A DNA stretch of 64,000 bases from Amia ocellicauda. Its lineage: Eukaryota > Chordata > Actinopteri > Amiiformes > Amiidae. This document shows positions 49,342 to 60,300 of the stretch, one piece after another. The stretch spans positions 33,258,249-33,322,248 of the forward strand of contig NC_089858.1 of the NCBI RefSeq assembly GCF_036373705.1, read 5' to 3'. Each line of letters begins with the position of its first letter. Position 1 is the first letter of the stretch. Under the pieces are notes generated by a model that did not search any database, was not told the origin of the DNA, and saw only the letters and a list, made by a program, of their open reading frames with translations. A program made the position numbers and the translations under genes.

Positions 49342-49981
49342 AATGTTATTTACATGTCTAAAAATTGATATTTTAAATGTTTAACAGACGTTTAAGGTTA
49401 ACTTATTTTAAAAAGTGGCTTAACCCACAGATGTTTAATGCATAATACGCTGTATATAACTATATAAAAATTATTGTATTATGCATTATTTGACATAACT
49501 AATTTTCAGAAAAGCATCTTTAGGGTAAATAAGTAAAATGAATTTAAATGATTGCATTTTATATACTGTACTATGTCTTACATAAATTGTTTGATTGTAA
49601 TTGTGTTTTGTACTGAATAAATTACTTAAGACAAAGACATCTGCTACATGGTTTCTCTGTTTTTATTAAACTACCACATAGTTTCCTTTGTTAAATTTAA
49701 TATGTTGTTTAGCTTTAATAAGCCAACATGTTGAGTAAAACTAACATATTACAGTGTTCATTAAATAACACATTATTTGTGCTAATATTCCTACACACAG
49801 CTTGTGGTAACTTTAACACAACATGTTATCCTTAATCACACTCCGTAATGTGTTAAACTAAGAGTGTGGTCTGAACACGTTTTAATACTAATATTTGCAT
49901 TCATTTCAACGTTTTTATGTTTGTACTTTGTCAAATGAATGTACTAAATATAAGCAATGGGGTATATTACTAATTCACAGA

Positions 49982-50012
<31 letters not shown>
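49982..50012. repeat. (GT)n microsatellite
   Basis: A GT dinucleotide run of about 30 bases. Confidence 0.95.
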
Positions 50013-50013
<1 letters not shown>

Positions 50014-50754
50014 GGAAAGGGTCATTTGAGGGGGTGACCCCCATGTCTGGACCTTAACTATATATACCTTGACCAAGTAATTTGGACCCTGACACAAAAT
50101 AATTGACTACCCCTGGTATAGTGCATTGTGTTGCACACGTTTTGCACGCAGCAGGCTTTCAAGGAAAAAAAAAAGCGATGAGTAATGGGGGGCCTGTGCC
50201 CCAGTAGAGCTTTGTCTAGCAATGCCCCTGGTTTGGACTAGTTTCCTTTCTTTTCCTTCTTTTTCTCTATTGTGTGTCATTAGGAGCTCTCTGTCATAGG
50301 CAAAGATAGTTAAATCTTTTAATTTAGTTTTAGGATAGTTTTTAGCCCTGGTTATTAAAGGCATTTTAATTAGTTTTTTTACCTTTATTTTTAATTATTT
50401 TGCTGTGCCGCCTATTACCTTGGTTGAGTTTTCACTTCTAATTTGTTGTATAAATAAAGTGTACGTATCTGCTTCCTTCTTATGCTGTGTTATTATTATG
50501 TGTCTGCCAGTGCGGGGAATATTGGTGGTCGAGGTCCCCCCGCCTACTTGGGGGTGGCGTAGTCAAATTAGTTTTATTTTGTAGTGCACTACCACCCGTG
50601 ACGTTTTCTTACAGCTGTAGTCAGATTGAGCGGATACAGTGATCATTTGTGGGTTTGTGCCAGTGCTGTGAAAACACTGCGAGTGAAATGCCAATTCCCC
50701 CTAATAAATAAAACAAAGATATATATATATAAACAGCAGACATGGCTATATATA

Positions 50755-51969
50755 TACTCACCTAAAGGATTATTAGGAACACCATACTAATACTGTGTTT
50801 GACCCCCTTTCGCCTTCAGAACTGCCTTCATTCTACGTGGCATTGATTCAACAAGGTGCTGAAAGCATTCTTTAGAAATGTTGGCCCATATTGATAGGAT
50901 AGCATCTTGCAGTTGATGGAGATTTGTGGGATGCACATCCAGGGCACGAAGCTCCCGTTCCACCACATCCCAAAGATGCTCTATTGGGTTGAGATCTGGT
51001 GACTGTGGGGGCCAGTTTAGTACAGTGAACTTATTGTCATGTTCAAGAAACCAATTTGAAATGATTCGACCTTTGTGACATGGTGCATTATCCTGCTGGA
51101 AGTAGCCATCAGAGGATGGGTACATGGTGGTCATAAAGGGATGGACATGGTCAGAAACAATGCTCAGGTAGGCCGTGGCATTTAAACGATGCCCAATTGG
51201 CACTAAGGGGCCTAAAGTGTGCCAAGAAAACATCCCCCACACCATTACACCACCACCACCAGCCTGCACAGTAACAAGGCATGATGGATCCATGTTCTCA
51301 TTCTGTTTACGCCAATTTCTGACTCTACCATCTGAATGTCTCAACAGAAATGGACACTCATCAGACCAGGCAACATTTTTCCAGTCTTCAACTGTCCAAT
51401 TTTGGTGAGCTTGTGCAAATTGTAGCCTCTTTTTCCTATTTGTAGTGGAGATGAGTGGTACCCGGTGGGGTCTTCTGCTGTTGTAGCCCATCCGCCTCAA
51501 GGTTGTATGTGTTGTGGCTTCACAAATGCTTTGCTGCACACCTCGGTTGTAACGAGTGGTTATTTCAGTCAAAGTTGCTCTTCTATCAGCTTGAATCAGT
51601 CGGCCCATTCTCCTCTGACCTCTAGCATCAACAAGGCATTTTCGCCCACAGGACTGCCGCATACTGGATGTTTTTCCCTTTTCACACCATTCTTTGTAAA
51701 CCCTAGAAATGGTTGTGCGTGAAAATCCCAGTAACTGAGCAGATTGTGAAATACTCAGACCGGCCCGTCTGGCACCAACAACCATGCCACGCTCAAAATT
51801 GCTTAAATCACCTTTCTTTCCCATTCAGACATTCAGTTTGGAGTTCAGGAGATTGTCTTGACCAGGACCACACCCCTAAATGCATTGAAGCAACTGCCAT
51901 GTGATTGGTTGGTTAGATAATTGCATTAATGAGAAACTGAACAGGTGTTCCTAATAATCCTTTACGTGA

Positions 51970-51972
<3 letters not shown>
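50755..51972 (-). mobile_element. Full-length Tc1/mariner transposon with DD36E spacing
   Basis: Terminal inverted repeats with ACTCACCTAAAGGATT at the left and its near complement at the right end at TA dinucleotides (50753-50754 and 51973-51974). The 1218-base element holds one uninterrupted transposase gene, so it may be young. It has landed in TA-rich DNA. Confidence 0.92.
50787..51824 (-). CDS. Tc1-like transposase, intact, catalytic triad D155/D245/E282
   Basis: A 345-residue cut-and-paste transposase. The N-terminal half (about 1-120) carries the paired helix-turn-helix DNA-binding region. The catalytic core shows WSDECPF (D155), QQDNAPCH (D245) and NPIEHLWD (E282). Between the second Asp and the Glu there are 36 residues, not the 34 of classic Tc1, which fits the DD36E group described in animals as Incomer. 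The frame is open from Met to stop with family-typical length. Whether it is active cannot be told from sequence alone. Confidence 0.9.
   Translation of the reverse strand: MGKKGDLSNFERGMVVGARRAGLSISQSAQLLGFSRTTISRVYKEWCEKGKTSSMRQSCGRKCLVDARGQRRMGRLIQADRRATLTEITTRYNRGVQQSICEATTHTTLRRMGYNSRRPHRVPLISTTNRKKRLQFAQAHQNWTVEDWKNVAWSDECPFLLRHSDGRVRNWRKQNENMDPSCLVTVQAGGGGVMVWGMFSWHTLGPLVPIGHRLNATAYLSIVSDHVHPFMTTMYPSSDGYFQQDNAPCHKGRIISNWFLEHDNKFTVLNWPPQSPDLNPIEHLWDVVERELRALDVHPTNLHQLQDAILSIWANISKECFQHLVESMPRRMKAVLKAKGGQTQY

Positions 51973-52021
<49 letters not shown>
51973..52021. repeat. (TA)n microsatellite
   Basis: A TA run next to the right end of the Tc1-like element. It may reflect expansion of the target dinucleotide or insertion into an existing run. 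Confidence 0.9.
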
Positions 52022-52023
<2 letters not shown>

Positions 52024-52902
52024 CCGTTAATATACATACAAAAATACACACACACACATGAATCAACGTTGATTCTATTTGCAAATCCAATCAATTTTTA
52101 ATGTATAATCAACTTTGAAATATGACGTTGAAACAACGTTGTATCTAATGTATACAACATTGAAATTTATTTGCAAATTGGTTGCATTTGCAAATGGAAT
52201 CAATGTTGAATTGTCAACATAACTTCAACATCAATTTAATACGCAAATGCAAACAACCACAGAAAAAGAGAGAGAGTGATGATAGAGTTAATCAGCGGGG
52301 AGAAGAAAAGAAAACTAAACACTTTCTTGGTGTTAACTATACAGAAAACCGTAGAGGAAAAAAAAAACACAGGATGAACCTAGAATGAAAACTCCAAACA
52401 TCGTTGTTTTGGCTGTAATTACTTTATTTTCATGTGTTTGAAGACAGACAGTACCCTGCATATATTGTGTAGAAAATACCACAAAACGTGTCAGTACTAT
52501 TAACACATTATTTGTGTAGAATTTCTACACTGTATATTAAACCTGAAAAACAGATTTAAAAAATGCGATCAATCTTTAAAACTAGTTTCATGCAAGTTAT
52601 GGTTAGAAAGCACTTTTATACACACCCACAGTTTTTCCAATATGTTATACAGGTCTCCAGCTGAATTAAAGTTGAAGTAAAAAAAAAAAAAAAAAACGAT
52701 GCACATTTTTCAAATTTCAAATATCGCAACGGTCACTGATTAAATATTTTAATCGTCGTTACTATTTTGATAATACATTTGATTAATGTACACATAATAC
52801 AGTTTTGTTATCCTGCACTGAAATATTTTGCTAGTAAAATATTTGAGTTAAACACTCACAAATATTTTTCCTTTAGAGGAATGTGCTTAAATTCTAGTTC
52901 TA

Positions 52903-53901
52903 CAGTGCATCTGGAAAGTATTCACAGCGCTTCACTTTTTCCACATTTTGTTATGTTACAGCCTTATTCCAAAATGGATTAAATTCATTATTTTCCTCAA
53001 AATTCTACAAACAATACCCCATAATGACAATGTGAAAGAAGTTTGTTTGAAATCTTTGCACATTTGTTAAAAAAAGCACATGTACATAAGTATTCACAGC
53101 CTTTGCTCAATACTTTGTTGAAGCACCTTTGGCACCAATTACAGCCTCAAGTCTTTTGGAGTATGATGCTACAAGCTTGGCACACCTATTTTGGGCAGTT
53201 TCTCCCATTCTTCTTTGCAGGACCTCTCAAGCTCCATCAGGTTGGATGGGGAGCGTCGGTGCACAGCCATTTTCAGATCTCTCCAGAGATGTTCAATCGG
53301 GTTCAAGTCTGGGCTCTGGCTGGGCCACTCAAGGACATTCACAGAGTTGTCCTGTAGCCACTCCTTTGTTATCTTGGCTTTGTGCTTAGGGTTGTTGTCC
53401 TGTTTGAAGATGAACCTTCGCCCCAGTCTGAGGTCCAGAGTGCTCTGGAGCAGGTTTTCATCAAGGATGTCTCTGTACATTGCTGCATTCATCTTTCCCT
53501 CAATCCTGACTAGTCTCCCAGTTCCTGCCACTGAAAAACATCCCCACAGCATGATGCTGCCAACACCATGCTTCACTGTAGGGATGGTACCGGCCAGGTG
53601 ATGAGCGGTGCCTGGTTTCCTCCAGACATGATGCTTGCCATGTTGTAGAAACATCTCAAGGATGATCAGTGGAAACAGGATGCACCTGAGCTCAATTTTG
53701 AGTGTCATGGCAAGGGCTGTGAATACTTATGTACATGTGCTTTTTTTCTTTTTTCTTTTTAATACATTTGCAAAGATTTGCAAACTTCTTTCACGTTGTC
53801 ATTATGGGGTATTATGGGAAAATAATGAATTTAATCAATTTTGGAATAATCTGTAACATAAAATGTGGAAAAAGTGCTGTGAATACTTTCCGGATGCACT
53901 G
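52903..53901 (-). mobile_element. Tc1-like transposon (DD34E), internally deleted, IR/DR ends
   Basis: Ends CAGTGCATCTGGAAAG and the complement of CAGTGCATCCGGAAAG lie inside TA dinucleotides (52901-52902 and 53902-53903). The inverted repeats are about 200 bases long, and each carries two direct repeats containing AAGTATTCACAGC, one outer and one inner, the IR/DR layout of fish Tc1 elements. At 999 bases it is about 600 short of full length. Confidence 0.9.
53169..53708 (-). pseudogene. Truncated Tc1 transposase
   Basis: A 179-residue frame keeps the C-terminal catalytic half, with [10 protein letters not shown] and NPIEHLW separated by the usual 34 residues. The DNA-binding half and the first catalytic Asp are deleted, so it cannot be functional. 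Confidence 0.88.
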
Positions 53902-53904
53902 TAT

Positions 53905-55170
53905 ACCATCATCCATTTCTACAGTATATAGCAGTTAAACAGTTAAGCAGCAAAGACCTTTTAAATCACCTACACAATATATATACACTCTTACTTGAGA
54001 AACCCTTCCTCCATACAGCCGGCGATGTTACAATGGAGGCTCTTCCCAGGCTTTCAAGTTCAGAGTCTTTCCCGCTTTCGTCTAATAGGCTGATTACTTG
54101 ACCCTTTCCGACTCTGATTCGTCAGCTAAGTGGTTTGTCATAGAGTAGCATTATATATATCTTTGTTTTATTTATTAGGGGGAATTTTGTGCATTTTTTC
54201 AAAATACACACATGAAAAAAGTACTGACTGGGGAAATACATTAGTTTGAGAGAACATTGTGTTATAACTGGGGGTCTGTTTGATTGTTTGACTGTCATGA
54301 CGTCTATTAAACCTGAAAGCAACGTGCATTTCTTCGTTGATGAGTCGTTGCCAAATCCACGTTGAATAGCAGTTGTATTCTTGTTGATCCACATCGCAAC
54401 CAGATTTCAACCACGAAACAACGTTGAAATGAGGTCGAGTGCTGCTGGGTAGCCTAATGTGTTTCAACAAAACCCAATCCTACGTGATCAATATGTCAGC
54501 CCTGGGGCGTCTTCCCTACCTACCTCGCCCTCCCCAGGCTTACAACAGGGATGGGTGACAGTGGGATTGACCCAGATAAGATGTACAAAAAACAATACAA
54601 ACGCAACCCACAGCAACAGCACAGACCTCTGAACCGCACAGACGCACTTTCAGAATGACGCGCCTCCTGCGGGACGGGACGGGACGGGACGGGACGGGAG
54701 GGTTCAGGCAGTCACCGAGCCTCCTCTGATTGTATGACCAAGGCCAGCACGGGAAACAAACGGACCAATGACGAGGGAGGCGGCAGGAGCCCGGACCCGA
54801 GAGCGACAGCGGGGGACACCGCACAGACTGCGCAAGAGCGGGGTCGTACCAAATCCTTAAGCGGATATTAATTAGTATGTTTTTTTTTAAATATCAAAAT
54901 ACAATTGCTGATACCAAGAATTAACTGCCAATTGTTGATAACAGAAATTGAATTCTTGAGATCAAAAATGCATACTAATTAACATCCGGTTTCGGCTGCT
55001 TTCCGTGATATAGTTACTGTGGACCCAAGGCATCACACCCCCATTCCGGATCCAGTGTGAAGAAGCCCTGCTCAATGCATTTCAGGTGCACCATTTTATA
55101 TCCACATAGCTTCCCGTGCTTACCTATTTCTGCCATCGCAAACAATGCCACTTTCTATTAAAAGCCTCCT
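53905..55170. other. Intergenic DNA with a GGGAC repeat and a partial GATATC-family element
   Basis: A short GGGAC tandem lies at 54672-54698 in GC-rich DNA (54480-54840). At about 54880-54990 the sequence with CAATTGCTGATACC and ATTAACATCCGG is a diverged internal piece of the GATATC family. No gene is recognised. Confidence 0.5.
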
Positions 55171-55173
55171 GAA

Positions 55174-55701
55174 CAGGGGCGGCGCTAGACCCTCTTTAGG
55201 GTCTCCATCAGCAGCCCCGTCCCGGTCCTCTACGCCGCGGCTGGACACTGCGCTGTGCTGGCCGGGCTGCGGCGCCTGCGGTTGGCAGATCGAGTAGCGA
55301 GCAGGGAACTCCGGCTACACTTGTAATCGATATTTTGTCGGGTACAGGTTTTTAAATTAGTATATTTTTGTGGCAGCATTTGAACGCAATGAAACGCATC
55401 AGGCGCATTTTTAAACTATTCGCAGCAGCAATATAGTGTCATTTCCTATCCAGTCCTGTCGTAGAGCGAGGTAACCCAGAAGAACTACACCTGGTCTTGG
55501 ACTACACGCCAAAAAATAAAATATATAAAAATCCCTGGCAGCAATAAGAAAAACAAATATGCCCATGTGGCAGCAATACGTTTCCGTAGTATTTAGCATT
55601 TCAGTATATTAAAAGACGAAATACTTGGGGGGAAAAAAAAATACAATGGAAAAATTCAGCGGGACTGAAGCCCCCCTAAATAGAGTCTAGCGCCGCCTCT
55701 G
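55174..55701. mobile_element. Non-autonomous DNA transposon with GGCGGCGCTAGAC ends
   Basis: The left end CAGGGGCGGCGCTAGAC and the right end GTCTAGCGCCGCCTCTG are inverted copies. No transposase is present and the flanking 8 bases do not match, so the superfamily (hAT-like?) is uncertain. Confidence 0.6.
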
Positions 55702-56259
55702 GTGTACCCTCTCCTGGCTCCTCATGCTGGGGGTCGTGGTGCTCGGCGCGGTGCGGACTCCCCTTCGGCGACTGGCATAATTAGCTTTCATTTTCTTAAT
55801 GTGAAAGATTCAGCTATACACATTCGCTTTCTTTTCATCGAAAGGTTTCTTTGAGGGTATTAGGCTAGTGCATTTGTTCAGTCATAAGAACACTGATCGC
55901 GGCAGGAAAAGGATAAAACGTTGATCCACTAATCCTGCTCCAAAATGTATTGATCATATTTAAAAACCTGCCCACACGTCAGATCACATAACTACTGTTA
56001 GTGCATTTGATTTAACTCTCTAGTTATTACTATTTGTTTCTCACAAAGTGGAAATACTTTATTTACAATTGCATAGTTTATATACACAGTCTGATGGTAC
56101 ACACAGTGTCGTACAGCTGTGGGCAGCACTGTGTCAGGGATTGCCGGAGTGCCTGTACCCCTCCCAGAGCAGCCGCAACACGACCCCAGTGCAGCCCACC
56201 TCCCCTGCACAGAAACCCACCAACCGCCACACAGACACCCAGCAAGACCAGCGCGACTC

Positions 56260-56455
56260 TGGCAAGCCGTTGTGACATTTAATCCAAAATTACATTTCCG
56301 ATATGAAGAACAGTTAATTGTTGACATCAGCAATTGTATTCTTGATATCAAAAATGCATACTAATTAACATCCGGTTAAGGATTAAATATCACCAAGGCC
56401 TACCATGAATTCCCGATATCAGCAACTATGGATTAAATGTCACAACGGCTTGCCA
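56260..56455. mobile_element. GATATC-family palindromic MITE, copy 3
   Basis: Terminal repeats beginning TGGCAAGCCGTTGTGAC match copy 2 and the left neighbour is shared (GACTC). TA follows the right end. The interior is shorter than in copy 2. Confidence 0.7.
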
Positions 56456-57324
56456 TACGGTTTCTATCGCAGACCGACACTAGAATACCCTGCTTCTCTC
56501 GGACGGCTGTGCAGTCATTATTCTGAGCGCCGCTAATGGCGCGCAAATTCTGCCCTCTAGTGGTTATTTACACGAGGCAAAATAGCTAAAATGGGGCTCT
56601 GCACTCCAAGTCGCAGTTCGAGGGAGAGGGGAGCCTTGAAGGAAAAAGGAAATTGATACTTTGTAATTAGCCCTGCTTCTGCAGAGACAGTCCAGCAGAA
56701 CTGCACCTTCATTTCAAAGCAATGTTTTTTCCTCCATTTAAAATCATTTTTGCATTGGACTGTTGAACAGTAGTGTCCATTAGCAGCGCAGGTCTGCAGT
56801 AAGGGCACAGTGCCCAGCGCCTCTCCTCAAGTCAGTGCTGGCTGTCCCACCCTCCTGTCCTGGGTTCAACCCACATGGTCCCCACCTGCATGCTTTCACA
56901 CCCCAAAGCAGGACCCATCTGGGGCTGCAACCCCCCTACCCATGTTGCAGCTCTGCCTCGGTTATAAGCAACAGCTGACCTGAACACCCAGATGGATCAG
57001 TCTAGAATAGTCCTGTGGCATTTCCATTGGGTGGGGGTACCAAGTTTGTTCTCACATTGAGCACTCAGCCACTCCATCGGACTTCAGTCAAGCTTAAGGT
57101 GCCCTTTACAGCGGACCACTTAAGATGGAGATCTAATGGAGCAACGAAGGAGCCATGAGAAGACTAATCCCTCCCTCCCCCAGATTCAAATGAGCCTTCC
57201 CAACAGGTTGGCACTGACAATGTGCATCTCTCACCCAACACCTTCCAAAAGGAGAAGCACACAGGTGGTTTAGGTTATGAAAAGGTTTATTGGTTCCTGC
57301 AGGTTCACACACATCCTACACAGC

Positions 57325-60300
57325 TCACTGTCCCCCACAGCGGCCCCTCAGAACCATGAGCTCATCCAGGGCTGCGTCACCACAGGGCTGCTCCCCCAGC
57401 AGTCCTTCCAGCACCAGCTTAGGGGGGGAACAAAGAAAGAGCAGGTCATTTCAAGTAATTAGCGGACTGAATACTGCAAAGCTCCCAGTCACAGTCCATG
57501 CCCTCTCGCCCACACTAACCTGGAAGCTCCTGTCCGGATCCACAAACAGCGGCACCTCTGCTCTGGCCCACACCCGGGCAATGGAGCCCTGCCTCTCCCA
57601 CAACCTGTACCGGAGCTCAGGTGTGTCCGAGAACAGCACATACACACTGAGGGAGTCTGTGGGGGGTGGGAAAGAGGAGAGGACATTTGGAAACTACACA
57701 GCCCACAATACTGCATACAAGAACTGAAGTGTACTTGTAGAGGGAAATGCAGTTCCCAATGAAAAATAAAACCGAGTAGAGAACACTTAATTGCAATAAT
57801 GTACAATACACATTTAAAAGGACAGGATCTGCCACAGACAGGGGTCCACAGACCAGTGTGGGACCACCCATCCTGAAGTACCTCACAGCTAATCCAGCTA
57901 CGGCACAGAAATGTGCAGCTCTGACTGGACCGGCCACAGGCTGCAGTTTTAACCCCACTGTAAAAGACTGCGGTCATGTAGGCCGGAGCCCGCCAGACTT
58001 ACCCACTCCCTGGCCCAGCAGGCTGTACCAGAAGCGCAAGCACACCGAGCCACTGAGTGGGGGGCTCACCAGCACTGCCCGGTCACCTGTCTTCCTGGGG
58101 GAGATCGCTTCAATGTACAGGTACTGTCCTGAGATGGGGGTGGAGAGAGGTAGTTAGAAGATCAGTTCCCAAACCCCCACCCTACAAAGTTCTGGGGGAG
58201 ACGCAGCAACACCAGCACAGCCCACTCTAGGCACCTGCAGGGTTTGAGACAAAACCCAAAGCAGGGATGGAAACCCAGCCCACCACCCCAGGGCAGTCCC
58301 GTACCTCCCAGGTTTCTGCAGCCAGCCCCGCTCTCGCGCACTCCTGCCGTCAGCTCCCTCTCCCGGTGCAGGCGCCAGTCGAAGTCATCACCCTGGAACT
58401 GGGTCCAGCCGCATAGCGAGGACTCAAAGCTGCAGTACAGCAGCACAGAGCCAGGGGGAGCAGAGGTGGCATTGCCCAGTCTGGCAGTGGTTAGCAGGTG
58501 GGTGGCAAGGTTGGCAGTGACTGAAGCAGTGCCATTTTCAGAGGCAGGGAAGTTACCCCCATTGGCAGTCATGGAAGGGGCACTTGTAGCAATGTAAACC
58601 TCACTGGCAATCATAGAAGGGGTAGGAAAGTTACCCCCATTGGCAGTCGTGGAAGGAGCAGTGGTAATGTAAACCTCACTGGCGATCATAGAAGCGGTAG
58701 GGAAGTTACCCCTGTTGGCAGTAGAAGGAGCAAGGGTAGTGATGTCAGTCTGTGTGGTGGCTCCAGACTGTAACACACTGGCACAGGGCTGGCCCCAAAT
58801 CTCCAGGTCATCCAGTGCAGCATTGCCACAGCAACCATTGCCAATGGTACCTATAAACACCACCTGAAAAGATGGCATTTGTTCATTTACACCCAGACTT
58901 GGAGATCACTGTGTCCCCCACAGCCCAGCACTCTGCTATAGAGCTGCCACATGTGGAAGCAAGGAGTCAGTGGGACACTCCCCCAGTTGGCCAACAGCCT
59001 TTCAAAATGGACACCAGCTCCAACACCCAAGACTACCACCACCACAAACCATAGCAATGCACCAAGACTAGTAGGCTGGACAGAGCTGGGGGGGCTTCTG
59101 CAGATAAACAGGGAGTCTATTAGAGTCACTTTGGATCAACAGACCAGACAGAAGCAATGGAAGAGCTGGGCAGGCAGACGGCCCATCACTCACCTGGTAT
59201 CTCTGTGCCCCGGTGACTGCCAGATCCAGAGTCTCCAGGTACCACTGCCGGGTCTCCTTGCCACCGTCAGACCAGACCAGCTGCCTGCCCAGAGAGCTCT
59301 CCGAGTACACCAGGTACACTGACAGGGAGTCTGAGAGGGAGAGAAGATGGACATCAGGGTTCCAGTTAGATCATAGAGTACCTCCAGTAGGGAATTAAAG
59401 GCAGGAGGCACATGAGAACCCAAGTCAGACACTTGTTCACCAATAAGTTGAATTGCAATAGAGGACAACAGGTAAGGATTTGGATGCCATGTGTACCTGG
59501 AGCAAGGCAGCCACCCCACCCTCTCTCAGCTCACTCACCCACTCCAGCCCCGAACACACTGTACCAGAAGGACAGGCAGGCTGCGCCAGTCAGCTCCCAG
59601 CTGCGCAGCTCTGCAGTGTAGCCCTGGTTGTGCTGGTACGAGGACTCCATGTACAGGTACTGCCCTGTGAGTGACAGTGACCATGAGAACTGGAGGAAGA
59701 AGGTCCCAGGACAATGGTTTACAAGCAGAGAAACTTAGAAATCAATTTCTATTAACCAACTATACTGGACTACCTCCACCACACCACCAAAATACCAGCA
59801 TGACCCCACAGTGGCAGTCCAGCCCAGTGCTAGTCCGTACCTGCTTTGTTGCGGCAGGCATCCTCCCCGCTGACTGCCGCACCCTCGAAGGCATCCAGCC
59901 TTTCGCGGTGCAGCAGCCAGTCAAAGCGGTCCGTCCCTGACTGAGTCCAGGCACACAGGTCCATCTCAAAGCCACAGAAGAGGCTGTTCAAGGTCGCCTG
60001 GAGGCGGTCATGGGTGTGCCCATGGTGGTCACTCACGGAGGCAGAGGTGGACTGGAGCTCAGAAGCAGTGGATTGCAGCTCAGTCGGATTCGAGGCCCTC
60101 CCAGGCCCTGGAGACTGGGCAGTCGTAGTGAAGGGGCTACCTATGGGCCAATTCACCAGGGAGTAAGTGCGAGTCTGCTCAGCTGTCACTGGGATACTCT
60201 GTCTCCAGCACACCAGTAGAGGAAGTCATGGTAGAGTTGAGGGAGAGATGGCTACAGTAGTATTAGAGGAAAGCCCATGCCCTGTCCCCCAGTGCTAGGG

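Noticed and set aside
46423-49873. One large DNA transposon with CACTCTTAG ends
   Set aside because: The two ends are only weakly inverted and lack a target duplication, and the interior contains unrelated repeats.
50120-50600. Possible second LTR with an ATAAATAAAG signal
   Set aside because: No matching LTR partner, target duplication or internal coding was found, so it is not listed as an element.
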